Positions 1 through 10,830 of a stretch of 64,000 bases of DNA are shown here, in pieces (the stretch's first letter is position 1; each line of letters starts with the position of its first letter). A program made the position numbers and the translations under genes. The stretch spans positions 9,114,001-9,178,000 of the forward strand of contig CM057141.1 of the NCBI GenBank assembly GCA_029964075.1. Direction: 5' to 3'. Under the pieces are notes generated by a model. That model was not told where the DNA came from, did no database searches, and worked only from the letters and a program-made list of their open reading frames with translations. Source of the DNA: Patiria pectinifera. Its lineage: Eukaryota > Echinodermata > Asteroidea > Valvatida > Asterinidae.

Positions 1-1534
1 TCTTACATTTAGAGACAAAGTTTGACAGCTGACCAACAACAAACACACTGTGTATATCTTTGTAGATAAAATGGACCACCGCCAGTTATTCTTTTTTTTT
101 TATAAGAAAGTACTTTGGATTTTTTTATCTGCTGGCAGACAGTGATTCCTTGTGAAATGAGGATACCAGCTTACAGCCAATAAACCTAGAGATTTTGTGA
201 CACGGAACATAATAATTGGACTCTTTTATGATTTTGTAACGTCGACCATTCAGGACTGATCAGGAGCTCTCATGAAGAACACCTGGGTGGGGCTTGTCGT
301 TCAACTTGGCAGCACCAATGCATGATGTTTTGGTTGCACCACTGGTTGTCAGGATTTTCTGTAGTCGTTTTTTTTTCTAATTTGGATGTCCTCTTGATTA
401 GCTCCTCCTTCCATGTTGTGTATGGCTGGGTGGATGGCGGATTGATGAGAACGTCCGGTTCTACTTGTGTAATGCAGAGTTGAAGGGATGAGATGACGTA
501 TGTATAGCACGTCTCCTCTAAAGTCACACGTGCAGTTAAAAAGTAGGCCTTGACTTGCATGAACCAAATGAAAGGGTCATCTAGTCAGAAGGTTGCAATT
601 TTAAAGTAACCACAGCAGTGGGCAGGTTGATAGTGGTGCTTGGAGTAGCCATGGTTTACTGATGTAGCAGTTCAGTTATGATGAGGTTCAATTGTCTAGT
701 TCACTGGGCTTCCAATTTGTCTAGTCACCAATTTGTTGGGAAATGGGCAGTCAATACACACTTTCATGCTACTTCGCTGTGCTCATCCGCATGAAAAACA
801 GTTTATTTCTAATGGAAGAAAAGATCACATAATGACAAAACACATATCTCAGAGGTTTTCTTAAAAGCATGGGAAAGTGGCCGTCACATTGCAACTGAGT
901 GCTTTACTTTAGATAACCCTATGTTTACTGAATATATCATTGAAGGGTTCTAAGAATATTATTAAATATCATATAGAACATATCATAATTCTTATCGATT
1001 GGAAACCTAAAGTTTGATAATTCCCTATTTCTTTAATCAAAGGTTACCCAAGTAAAACAAATTCAAAACAATTGTTAATGTAATTCATATGAAACTCAAT
1101 AAACTGATATCTTGGTCAACTGGTCACTGAAAATCTCTTCACGTTATATTATCGTTTCTAGTGTACCAATATACATGTAATTCTGCCATCTTGGCCCTGC
1201 AGGCCCCTCGGGTATCTCCCGGCACTCTCTTTGTGTTACATCTAAATAATTTCTATAAATTACAATAATTATCTGCCATCTTAGCCCCTTAGTCTCTTTG
1301 GGTATCTCCCCGGAATCCACTCTGTTTAAGCAATTAAAATTAACATCAACAAAAAAATGTCATATATATATATATCTGCGCTTGTAAAGTTAGGAAAAAG
1401 CAAAATTAACAATATTTAAACATTCCTATTATATTATTCTTTCCACCTTATCTTCAAATAAATACAATTTACTCAATTCATTTACGTGTTTTTTTTGTGT
1501 TTTTGTGTTTTTGTTTTTTTCCCCCCCCCTTTTT
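1..1534. other. AT-rich intergenic DNA, no gene seen
   Basis: Both strands contain only short open frames without recognisable domains or plausible splice-flanked exons. The stretch holds homopolymer T runs, a short TA run near 1365 and a C/T-rich run near 1520. The only internal structure I can support is the short direct repeat listed separately. It lies beyond the C-terminal end of the tyrosine recombinase on the - strand, so part of it may be the flank or terminal repeat of that retroelement, but I could not recognise a terminus. Confidence 0.5.
1182..1316. repeat. Two-copy direct repeat, about 90-bp period
   Basis: The segment beginning TCTGCCATCTT and containing GGGTATCTCCC occurs at 1182-1226 and again at 1272-1316 with a few differences. 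The spacing is about 90 bp. It lies downstream of the tyrosine recombinase remnant and could be part of the repeated terminus of that element; this is inference. Confidence 0.55.
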
Positions 1535-2613
1535 TTAGTCGGACAATATTGTGGAAGGTACAGCTAATCTTTGACTCACTTCTCTTTGTACATATCTATT
1601 TTTTGCTGTTGTAGTTTTCCAACGCACGTATTGCAAAATTAGATCTTCGGGTATTCCTTTATTTGCAAGGTGTGTTGCTCCTCCGGATCTTAGGCTACAA
1701 TGTATGTAGGCCATAAGCTTTGGTTCTTCAATTCCTATTTGTTTCAAAGCATCCAACAATATTTCTCTACATCTGGTGTAACTTAAAGATTTATGGGATA
1801 CAGGTTTATAAGATTTGCTACTAGAATGGTTAGATAAGGCGTGAAAATGAAAGGAGCTTGACCAATTCTCAGACCGCACTCAGACATGTGCCTCATATGA
1901 CACTGGGGAGTATTTATTGCAAGAATTGTATATACAAACGGAACTTCCTTCCCTGAATTCATCTGTTTAGACCGAGGGATAAATACACTCAGACCTTTAT
2001 CATTTGGTAACAGTGTTAAATTACTGGCTTTGAGCCGTGCTACTTCATCGTGTCTGAACATTAATGTGTATTTGAGTGACACATAGGAAGCTGTTCTTAA
2101 TTCCAATAAATTGTTACTCGGACCGCCAAAGTTGTCGATGATCATTTTTACGTGATCTGATGATAACGGAAGTTTCTGTACAGGTAGTTAATGTAATTTT
2201 TTCCTTCCACTAGTGACTATTTGTTGCACGATGGGAGAGTCCAAGGGGTTTGATTTTGAGTTAACAAGTGAGTGTAGCCATTTAAGAGCTGCAGCTATAG
2301 AGATGAACATGCTATCCAAATCACAATCCGACATTTTGTCAACCAGGTAGGCAGCAATAATTTCGTCTTGGATAGGTAATTTAATTTCAATTTTTACACT
2401 ATTTATCCAGTTGAAAAAATAACAACATCTATGAAGATATGATGTTATTGTTCCCTCAGCCTTAGCGAATAGGACATCCTGAAAACATTTGCTTCTTGGC
2501 GCGTTGAGATCTGTTTGGAAATTCTGTCCAAAATCGTTGGTTGTATATGATCTGTTATTATCAAGGAAAAGATATACAAGATGTTGATTATTACTTATTA
2601 TTGATCTGATCAC
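1535..2613 (-). pseudogene. Tyrosine recombinase of a DIRS/Ngaro-like retroelement, frameshifted
   Basis: The strand encodes, in three overlapping frames, a phage-integrase-type tyrosine recombinase. The N-terminal SAM-like helical domain lies at about 2190-2540. The catalytic part starts at about 2145 with FRHDEVARL, matching the first conserved Arg region. It continues to SLRSGGATHLANKG and an RWKTTTAKNRYVQ segment that carries the Trp and the putative nucleophilic Tyr. The canonical HxxR motif is disturbed: the residue three before Arg is Cys, with a His immediately upstream. DIRS-type elements use this enzyme to integrate a circular cDNA. Frame breaks near 2150 and 1880 make this copy inactive. 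It lies after a second, shorter recombinase N-domain, so it may belong to a separate insertion rather than to the DIRS element upstream. Confidence 0.75.
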
Positions 2614-2858
2614 CCAACCGAATCAAACTAAATTTCTCTAGTTGAGGATTAACTGTGTTTGCAACAACTATATTTCCCAGCAATTTTAATATACATTGAA
2701 TAATTAACTGAACTGGCTCAAAGTGAAATAAATTAATGGAACTGCATGAATTGACTGGATTGGTACTGAATAAATGAGTTGAGGATCAAGTACAGGTTTC
2801 TGGTATGGAGCTTGCCCAAAAAGTGGTGCGGCGACGCGGCTTTTTTTTTTATAATTTT

Positions 2859-3107
2859 TTTTTTACCAAGATGAACTAAATACAGAGCTATGTCATAGGG
2901 GACTGCCTCGATGCTTCTTTTGTTATAAGTACTTGCCAATTCTGACCAGCTATTGAATGCATAAGAACATTGCTTCACTGTGGAGTCTGCTCGTGCCTTG
3001 AGGACAATGTCAAGTAGTTCCAGAGCCAGTTCTCTCAAATCTTGATTCTTTTCCTCTTGCTTCCTTAGCCATATTCCACTGTTGAATATTACCTGAAAAG
3101 AAAACAC
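2859..3107 (-). pseudogene. N-terminal fragment of a second tyrosine recombinase (DIRS-like)
   Basis: About 83 codons encode a helical N-terminal core-binding domain with the run KARADSTVKQCSYAFNSW, typical of the SAM-like domain before the catalytic region of DIRS/Ngaro recombinases. It follows the RNase H end of the adjacent reverse transcriptase after about 30 bases, the usual gene order for this group, so I take it as that element's own recombinase. It breaks into A/T homopolymers at about 2860, and no catalytic part in continuity is visible; the next 250 bp are unrelated AT-rich sequence. Confidence 0.6.
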
Positions 3108-3134
3108 ATTAACCTAGACCAAAATTTGCAACTC

Positions 3135-3764
3135 TCATTCAGTACTGAAATCTAGCCTCACTGCCAGAATCTTAATCCTTGTAATATTAGAAAGGAATTC
3201 TGCGTTCCCCCCTCTGCCTGGGGTAAACATTCCACAGTGCCTGGGAAGTTCACAAATTTCTATCACTGCTCTTATCGGATTAAAACCGTCTGGGAAGAGC
3301 ATCAGCCAGTAAGGCGCTGAAACCAACATGGACAAACCAACATTCCAACAACCTTTGAGGTTTCCATATGTTTCAGAACTCGGGGTATTAATGAGATAGG
3401 GGGCACGACCCAGTTATTCTCCCCTTTCCAATCTACTGTGAATGCATCTATTGCTTCACAACCTGGGTTCCATGCAGTACCTTGAATTGAACCTTGTGGA
3501 CCCCACAACTTATCAAGATCTTCAAAAACATGGTCTGAAACACTCCAGTCGTTTTGATCTATTATACGACTTAATTTATCCGCTTTTTCATTTCTTGACC
3601 TCGGAATCCATTCCATTTCAATGTGGACATTAAATGTGTAAGGCATGTCTTATAAATGCTCAGAGCTATATTTTGTAACTCCTTCTTCATACTTCCTCTT
3701 GCTGCTATTCTATACACAGCCTGGTTGTCAGTAAACCACTTTGTCCTTCGACAGGACAACTTTA
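3135..3764 (-). pseudogene. RNase H and C-terminal part of DIRS-like polymerase
   Basis: This is the downstream half of a DIRS-like RT-RNase H polyprotein. Visible segments are WFTDNQAVYRIAARGS (RNase H core), EWIPRSRNEKADKLSR (RNase H C-terminal), NNWVVPPISLIPRVLKHM and GFNPIRAVIE, a conserved order in DIRS1-group polymerases. At least two frameshifts are present. The RNase H core is interrupted by the DNA transposon that begins at 3765, and the protein resumes on the other side of it. Frame, homology and order are directly seen; the assignment to the DIRS order is from family knowledge. Confidence 0.78.
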
Positions 3765-4628
3765 GGCCTTTTCACACTATCTCCGTTTCGAACCGTGTTG
3801 AAACCTACCCGGATCCAACCCGGTTCAGCCCGAGTATTTTTCGACACGGATCGGAGAGACGCGACGTTCGCACTGTCCTTTACGAGAACGGCCGCTACAT
3901 GAACCGTGTAACGTTCAATCCGGCTACGGCCCCTGTGAATTCACACTACAAATTCTAGACACGGATCGCATTCGGCACAGGGTGCTGCGATGATTTTCTC
4001 AATCCCATAATGCATTGCGTCGCACGCAGCTGCTGCGTGCACGAGGCTTACGGACAGGCCGCGGTGTGCAGCGTGAATGTACTACTCTGTGAAATACGGA
4101 CTCATTGGTAGTATTGCGCATGCCTATTAGGAGAAGGACCTGTCACGTGAAAGGGTTTGACCAATAATAAGAGAGTAAACGAATCCGATTTGGGAGTCCG
4201 ATTTTTGTACGACACCAGCGCAGCTGTGTGCAATATTTCCAAAATGGCTCCGGTCATTTCGTTAGACGATTCGTTCTATTCAACATTAGAAATGTACATT
4301 TTTGGGGTACATTTTGCGGACCTAATACAAGCTCAGACTCGGTGAAGGATGCTCCATACACCGATACATTATTGGATGATAACTAGGGAGCGATTGTTTC
4401 GGGATCGGTGTTTGTGACGGCGATAGTGGTGGAGGGAAATATTATGCACGGCGTGTCAGATTTTTGGTAAAATGTCCGCCTCAACTCAACACGGATCGGC
4501 CGTGAGTGACTCAACCCGCTACCCGGGTCGGAACCGGGTTGAAATTTTAGAAGTGGGAAAAGGGTTGAAAAAAATCTCGGGGTTGGAACCGGTTCCAAAC
4601 CGGAGATTTTGGACAGTGTGAAAAGGCC
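3765..4628. mobile_element. Non-autonomous DNA transposon with GGCCTTTTCACACT inverted ends
   Basis: The 864-bp insert begins GGCCTTTTCACACT and ends with its exact reverse complement. Imperfect similarity continues inward: CTCCG followed by a GGAACC-type motif is seen at both ends. It splits the RNase H reading frame of the DIRS-like element; removing it brings together VMKSLVTK and LSCRRTKWF, which are contiguous in that protein family. Flanking bases suggest a short imperfect duplication, CTTTA on the left and CTTTG on the right, so the superfamily is uncertain. No transposase is encoded. Confidence 0.82.
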
Positions 4629-5700
4629 CTTTGTAACCAGTGATTTCATAACTAAATCAACTGCCTTCAGTTCTCTCTATGTGGAGCTCTTATTGGACTC
4701 TGTAATGTCCCACATACCATGCACTACGTCTTCACCAGTATCAACTATATACCCACCAAAATCAGTGGAACTAGCATCAGAATATATACAATCTTGGAAC
4801 ATTCCTTGTGTGCTCCTATAATGCCCTCATTCATTGTTCTTATGTTACTGTCCCAGAAGTCCAGCTGGCTTCTAGCTTCTGGAGAGATTGGGAATACAGA
4901 TTCCCATGTGGACCTGCATCCGATGCACAAATGCAAATATTTTGTCATTAGGTTAGCTATATTGCCTATGACTAGGTTAGCTGACATAATCTTTCCAACC
5001 AATTTTGCCAATGCACGTGCTGTTGTTTGGTATGTCATACTTTGAATGTCTTGCTTGATGCTTAAAACTCTCCTGTCAGGAACACGAAATGTACCCAGGA
5101 TTAGATTGATTTCATATCCCAGCCATTCAATTGACCTAGCTGATAACCAAATACCCTTCTGGACATTAGGAATGAAACCTGAACTTATGATATTTTTTTC
5201 ACTTCTTTGCTCATAGCATGGGTCTGATCACTTTGGTAAATATATACGGTGCAGAGGAGAGGCCAAATGGGAGCTGATTAAATGTATAGAATGACTGGAA
5301 TACCTTCTTCTTCCCATGAGAATCCTAAATATTTCACATGTTCAGGACATATATCTACATGATAGTAACCCGATTTAAGGTCCAACTTAAACATATATCC
5401 TCCCTTCTGCAAGAACATAAGGGCAGTACGCATGTCTTCATATTTCATTGAAACTTAAGCGAGGTACTCATTGACCAGCCTCAAATTTAAAATAAGGCGT
5501 TTCTTGCCATTACCTTGAACAGACACTGTCAATGGACTGACCACTTTGGGCATTGATTCTGATATCTGTATTGTGCCCAGTTGTCTTAATCTGCAATGCC
5601 AATTGCATTAGTTACGTATCCTCTGATTTCGAGCCAATTTGTTGTTGGTGTTAAACATCTGTGGGGGTTCAGAAACAAAGGGCAAAACATAACCATGTTC
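4629..5700 (-). pseudogene. Reverse transcriptase domain of DIRS-like element
   Basis: Reading leftward from about 5620, fragments in several frames match the DIRS1-group reverse transcriptase. They run from a segment around PKVVSPLTVSVQ and RLILNLR, through FKLDLKSGYYHVDI-type palm residues and a QLPFGLSSAPYIFTKV block near 5240, to ARALAKLVGKIMSANLVIGN near 5000 and ARSQLDFWDSNI near 4880. The polymerase copies the element RNA. The YxDD region is too decayed to place. Multiple stops and frameshifts are present. It continues leftward into the RNase H part across the transposon insertion. Confidence 0.75.
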
Positions 5701-5739
5701 AACTGCACTTAGAATATACCCAGGTGGAGCAAGAGATCT

Positions 5740-6427
5740 TTAGAAAGAACTATGTTTCTTTAATCTACCGGCAACTTTGATGCTTGGTAACCCATCATTT
5801 TGCTCATACTCAAAATAATCATCAACCATACTAATCACTGAGCTGGTTTCGTTTAGACTAGGACTACCCCTTTCTTCTCCACACTTAAACTTTATTGGCT
5901 TGTAGATGCTGAGGTTGAGGTCGCTGGTTTGTTGGCGAATCTTCTTGGGCAGGTGGCTTTCCAATGGGCGAAACTGCCCCATATGAAACACGATCCTCCC
6001 TGGAATCTGGTCGCTCTAGTGATGTATGGGTAAGCTTGGGTAGAGCGACAAAAAGTATTGCGCTTAGAGGCCCCAACACAGCGCTGTTATCCCACTTGCT
6101 CTTTTTCTGCTGCTGCTCTGTTGCTGACGCTGCTCTCTTCTGCGTAGCCTTCCGTGCAGCCTCATTCTCCGCTCTGGTGATCTTGACGTCGTCATCTTCG
6201 TTATCTGCTAACTGGTGAGCCTCGTACTCGGATACAGTAGCCCAACTGTATGGGCTTGAATCTGCAAGCCGAATCAACTTCTGGCGCTTATCTATGACCT
6301 CCAAAGCTTTTGCCAGACTATCCTTTATATCTGCTACCACCAGATTGCTGTCATCCTCTACTTTCCCTTTCAGTGCATGAATAATCTCTCTTCTCTGTAT
6401 ATAATTATGAGAAAAAAACACAAACAT
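5740..6427 (-). pseudogene. Gag-like ORF of DIRS-like element with decayed zinc knuckle
   Basis: The longest frame (180 codons from 6427) is Lys/Glu-rich with a helical stretch, then a run KATQKRAASATEQQQKKSKWDN. Just after it, in a shifted frame near 5960, lies a CCHC-like zinc knuckle whose second Cys is replaced (C-F-I-W-G ... H ... C), followed by a Ser/Thr/Pro-rich tail. This is the layout of the first ORF of DIRS/Ngaro elements, which packages RNA. Position just upstream of the polymerase on the same strand supports the call. The start at 6427 is only the first usable codon of the open frame. Confidence 0.55.
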
Positions 6428-6740
6428 GTGTCCGAATTTCTACCTTACATAAATTTATAAGCCTATTATCTTCGGAGGACATTATACGCTCGTTAATTTA
6501 TAACTCTGCAGGACGTATAAGCCGTGTGTGGTATATCGAGAGAAGATTTATAGAATGATGCGGGGCCTTTGCCTTACCAACGTGAAGTGAGTGGCCTACA
6601 GTGCCACACCTCAGTTCCATGCAAGGTATTTGCATGATTACATCACTCCTGAAAGGACCTGCATAACATGCCCGTACACCGTGAAGAAAAGAAATATGTT
6701 CTAATTCGCCCCAGTCGCTCAACCAACATGTTTATATGAA

Positions 6741-6786
6741 CAATATTATTTCCGATCCAATAGGGATTTGATTGGAAATAATATTG
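6741..6786. repeat. Short AT-rich inverted repeat
   Basis: CAATATTATTTCC at 6741-6753 is matched by its reverse complement at 6774-6786, with a 20-nt spacer. It could be a remnant of a small fold-back element. No duplication at its edges was evident. Confidence 0.6.
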
Positions 6787-6849
6787 GATTGGATAACCCA
6801 ACAACGATCGCCGTAACATTAGTCAATATGAAAATAGCCGTGCAGGCCT

Positions 6850-7401
6850 ATCTATGACACTGTGGTGGACTGGCTGATTTTCACTGCACTTTCAACCCAA
6901 AACAGTAGGGCTCCTACATGGCTGCACACCTCACCCACACCTGCCATGCATGTACAGTGGGCCGTCTGGACTTCACCATTTTTTTTTGCACAGCACCCAC
7001 GGTTGAAGTGGGGAGGCATTCATCCGCTGTGAATGGCGTTCTTTGCCAGCGACCACGACACAGTCTTCCGGTTCAGAAAACAAATGATGGACGACATCGC
7101 TGACCTACCCCATATGAATTGGTTTTGCGAGTCATGTGATTTGTAGGCTTTCATTTGTTCATGGGTACAAGTGCTCTCTGTAATTATACATGTCAGGATA
7201 AGTGACACTTTGCAAACCGGCCTTGTTGTTTGACCAATCCACGGCTGACAGTTGGTACGGGTCCACTCCGCTGATTGCAGCCTTTTTTTCAGCATATCTA
7301 GCCCTAGCTACATTGCCCAGTGTGTCAGAGTAGCGGATTTTCTCTTTAGGCTCAGCACTAGGTGCTGATTTACCGTTTTTCTCACATTTGTTGACATCCA
7401 T
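6850..7401 (-). pseudogene. SWIM zinc-finger protein fragment (YqaJ/SWIM-type family)
   Basis: From 7401 leftward the frame gives GVDPYQLSAVDWS then VTYPDMYNY, followed after a frameshift by MKAYKSHDS. After another shift comes a segment with the residues [14 protein letters not shown] and GEVCSH at about 6915-6985. The CxC...CxH spacing is a SWIM zinc finger. This order (PYxL, YPDxYNY, YKS, SWIM) recurs in a multicopy protein family of fishes and marine invertebrates that often carries a YqaJ-like nuclease domain downstream; no nuclease part is visible here. The copy is broken at least twice, one break being an A-run expansion. GTAGGGCTCCTAC near 6907 and a similar inverted motif near 7520 might be the edges of the unit. 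Confidence 0.5.
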
Positions 7402-7559
7402 CGCTGAGTCGCCGCCGACACACTGTCATGACTGTTGATTTTCTTAATTTCCTACAGCAATGGCGGCGGTAACCAGGAGTAACCTTGGTCACGTGACTCA
7501 GTGAACGTGCCCTATTAATTTAGTAGGGAGCCCCTAATAGCTGCAGCCCTCTGCTTGTA

Positions 7560-8090
7560 ACGAAACTCGGGTGTGCACAGACCGACAGTTGGTGCAAGAA
7601 TCCAAAAATGATGGATGGAGCGAGCCGTTTTTCAAGAACAGAGAAGACAGGCTTAGCGAAAGAGAAAAGAAGACAAAGAAGAAGAGATGCCTAAGTTGCA
7701 TCGTTGCTGGTAAAGCAATAACGGAAGATGAGATCGTTGCCAAATAACTGAACATCAAGCTGCTGTCGGATCTACCAAAAAGCTGAGAAAATCTACTAAA
7801 AGATCTACATGCAGCAAATCGCAGCCACTACCTGGTCCGTCTGCCACAGTTGCAGAACCAGTCTCCAGTGGTAGCTATGATGATGTCATTGCAGAGAGTG
7901 ACAAGTGTTGAGTGTGCCACCTTTTCCTGACCAGCAAAACTAACAGACTCAATGTACATGTACTTCACATCATGAGCACAATGTAAAATGTATGTTTGAG
8001 AACTCTAGTCAATGGACCCACTTGAAGTTCTCATGTGAAGTGACAAAGCTCAGGGCTCAGAATACGTTCTAGCTATTGCCATGACATTCC
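7560..8090 (+). pseudogene. C-terminal remnant of a transposase-like gene with PHD-like finger
   Basis: Three-frame reading gives a basic coiled region (AKEKRRQRRR), then a segment TEDEIVAK, a Ser/Pro-rich linker (PGPSATVAEP), a DVIAESDKC segment, a Cys pair, WAQCK, and at about 8018-8070 WTHLKFSCEVTKLRAQNTF. That Cys/His/Trp-rich end resembles the PHD-like zinc finger at the C-terminus of pogo/Tigger-like DDE transposases and their derivatives in invertebrates. Stops and frameshifts occur throughout. No DDE catalytic core is present upstream. The resemblance is from memory of family patterns, so I keep the confidence modest. Confidence 0.35.
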
Positions 8091-8223
8091 CTGTATGCCA
8101 CCTGTTGAAGAATCAATCTTCTTCAATCAAATTGTAGTGTGTTTATTTTCCTGAAATAAATTTTCATCGTACAGCTTAAATTTTTTCCACACAAAACCTA
8201 GTGGAAGTATAAGATTAATAATT

Positions 8224-9705
8224 GGCTGTTTCGGCACTTTTGCCGAAACAGCCTTTGTTTTTGTTAAGATTTTTCTTTTTTTCTTTTATTGTTTTTTTTT
8301 CTTTTCTTCTTTTTCAGCCATTCCCCATAGCATTTGTACACGTTTTTACAGTGGAAGGCACTTTGGGCACTAAAATCAATCCGATTGACTTAATACTTGG
8401 CACACACTTAGACTAGCATCTGAAGATGTGCCCCGAAGATTGACGTCATGGTGACGTCATCGACTAATTTATTATAGAATTTTGAATATTAAATTTTTCC
8501 CATAGACTTTGTACACAGAAATAAAACAAAAATTGTCGATTTTCAAAGGGCATTTTTGACTCTTTGCCAGTAATTCATTTGCACCAATCTTTGTCTAAGC
8601 AATGAACCTAATTCAAACAACATTGTGTAATGATGACGTCATGATGACATCATCCGGTGTGTATTTATAGGCAATTAAATTGTGACACTTTTAATATTTA
8701 AAAATGCATAAGAAATCAACCGTACGCGTCCGCAGCATTCTGTTACCGGCAAGTGGTAGAGTAGGTTGAGGTCTTTATTTCATTCAGTGTGCGTGAAATC
8801 ACGTGACCCTTGCTTCCGGTCGAAAAAGGCCAAAACTGGAAGTGGCTTATTATTTGAAAATGGTAATAGATATGAACTTACTTTTAACGGTGTTAGTCTC
8901 TTGGCTAAAAGTATTTTTGAAATCATCTACCAATGACGTCATGCAATCTTCAAGCGCCCTCTAGCGACAGGTTGAAAATTTGCAAAAATGTATTTTGAAT
9001 AGATGTCCATGGCAAAGTTTGTTTGAATTGCCTAAATATTGGTGTATATGATGATCTTGACCCACTTAAGACGTGTGCGACGTTTTAGGCGAATGGCGTC
9101 ATCAGACCGGAATTTATAATAAAAAGACCCTTTTTCATTTGAAAATTCCTGAAAAATTAACCATGGCAGTTTTTATGTTAGTTTTTACTTTAATTGTCGA
9201 TTTAAGGGTAGGTCTAAAACATTTCAAAGCTTCGAGGCAAAAAGCGAACTCGGACATGCCCTGCGCACGCTTAAAACTTCAGGTTGACAATACCTTTGCT
9301 CTAAAACATGCACAGAACGTCTATATGTACATTCACGTACGTTACGCACATAATAATAATAATAAAAGAACATTTGTAAAGCGCCGGTATCCGCCAAAAA
9401 TAGGCGCTCATGGCGCTCGAGGAGAAAGTCAAGTTAGGATTGTGTATTGTGAGAGTAAGCTTGTTTGTACAGGTGAGATTTCATGTTTGTCTTAAATTTT
9501 GTGATGGATGGTACATCGTATGTCAGTGAGCCTGCAGAGCACGTGTTGCCGGGGTCAAATCCTGTCCACATCACAGTGACCGTTTTAGCCGATTTTTGGC
9601 TAACTTTGACAGATTTTATGTTCATGCATGCGCATAGTCAGGGACGTATAATAAAAAATCATAATGGCGAAACAGCCCTATGTTTGTCCACAAACATATG
9701 TCTAG
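8224..9705 (+). mobile_element. Non-autonomous Helentron-like element, copy A
   Basis: The element starts with a near-perfect palindrome (arms GGCTGTTTCGGC and GCCGAAACAGCC, loop ACTTTT, 8224-8253). Near the right end is an inverted half copy GGCGAAACAGCC (9666-9677). It finishes with a hairpin (ATGTTTGT, loop CC, ACAAACAT, 9680-9697), four bases and CTAG at 9702-9705. It is flanked by T on both sides with no duplication. A 3' hairpin followed by CTRR, subterminal inverted repeats and T-T insertion are features of Helitron2/Helentron-type rolling-circle elements. The body is non-coding and aligns by eye with copies C and D near the right end of the window. It carries a LINE 3'-tail insertion at 9351-9511. 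Confidence 0.75.
9351..9511 (-). mobile_element. LINE 3'-end fragment inserted in Helentron-like copy A
   Basis: Relative to copies C and D this segment is extra. On the - strand it ends with GCGCTTTACAAATG and a TTATTATTATT tail, and contains GGCGGATACCGGCGC. The LINE tail at 10785-10880 shares this organisation (GCGCCATGAGCG, GGCGGATACCAGCGC, TTA repeats). It is therefore a strongly 5'-truncated retrotransposed LINE end, antisense to its host element. Confidence 0.65.
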
Positions 9706-10229
9706 TTTGATATTTTGACTGGAAGGGCAAAGCATTTCAGGACAGTGATGGCATAAGTAAAAGGTGGAAAAGGTGGAAAAGGGTGGGAACCTTTTTGGAG
9801 AGTGGTGAGGTCGATGTCTTGATGCGATCTGTCGGATAGTGACATGTGCACAATATTGTATTTAAAAAAAAAACAGGAGATGGAATAGTGTAGCCCAGCA
9901 TGTTAGATCTTGAGCAGAGTAATGATCACAGAAGACATTTTAGGATCAAATCACTAACTATTGGTAATTTTGATTTTACTTCTGTCTGTTCTGGTGTATA
10001 TCCTCTGATTGCACATTGAGATTTTTTTTTTGGTGTAACTCGAAAAGCGAATTATATCCATATTTAAACAACAATAATTGTGGCCAGAAGAGGGCCTATT
10101 TTAATTATATGTTTATTGTTTTATTCAACTAACTAAATGAGCATTTCCATTTCCATATGATTGTATTTGTTTTACATGATTAGACATTCATAAGATGGAA
10201 TTTGCATCAGGGTGATGTAAATCAATATT
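9706..10229. other. Gap with no gene
   Basis: AT-rich sequence with a local AGGTGGAAA repeat (about 9760-9785) and A and T homopolymers. I see no domain, no exon-like frame and no recognisable element terminus apart from the end of the Helentron-like copy on the left. Confidence 0.5.
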
Positions 10230-10824
10230 AGATTTTACCCCTTATCAACATTGTTCACACCCTCATTTCATCTCGGTTCGATTTTTGTAATTCTGTGTTG
10301 TATCAGCTACCCCGTAACCAACTTGCTCGCCTACAAAGACTCCAAAATTCTGCCGCTTGAATTGTGACCCTGACAACCTGTAGAACCCATATCACCCCGA
10401 TTTTGCAGTCTCTGCATTGGCTCCGTGTTGCTGACCGGATTAAGTACAAACTGTTACTGCTTGTTTTTCATTGCCTTCATGATTCAGCTCCTGAATACAA
10501 CATAGACCTAACTCCTTTCAATACATTTAGGCGATTGAGATCTTCTGATGCTTCTTTGCTTGTTGTCCCTCACACTCACAAATCTTGGGGAGATCGATTC
10601 TTTTCATACGCAGGTCCTAATCTTTGGAACAAACTACCCCTTGCCATTCGCAATATCTCATCGGGTTCTGATTTTAAAGTTGCCCTGATGAGCTATTTGT
10701 TTCAGATCACTCATAATATTCTTGTTTAGTTTATTTTAATTGTTTTGTTTTTTTCTTTTCTGATTTGATCTAAATTTTGTATTGCGCCATGAGCGTCATT
10801 TATGGCGGATACCAGCGCGTTGTA
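10230..10824 (+). pseudogene. 5'-truncated CR1/L2-like LINE, C-terminal region and 3' UTR
   Basis: The frame (partly before a stop at 10360, then 10364-10729) encodes the conserved C-terminal part of CR1/L2-like LINE polymerases. Recognisable in order are ISSRFDFCNSVLY, HITPILQSLHWLRVADRI, YKLLLLVFHCLHDSAPEY, RSSDASLLVVPHT and WGDRFFSYAGPNLWNKLPLAIR. This is downstream of the reverse transcriptase core. The copy lacks everything upstream, as expected from incomplete target-primed reverse transcription. A short 3' UTR with GGCGGATACCAGCGC leads into a TTA microsatellite tail. One in-frame stop makes it a dead fragment. Confidence 0.82.
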
Positions 10825-10830
10825 AATTGC

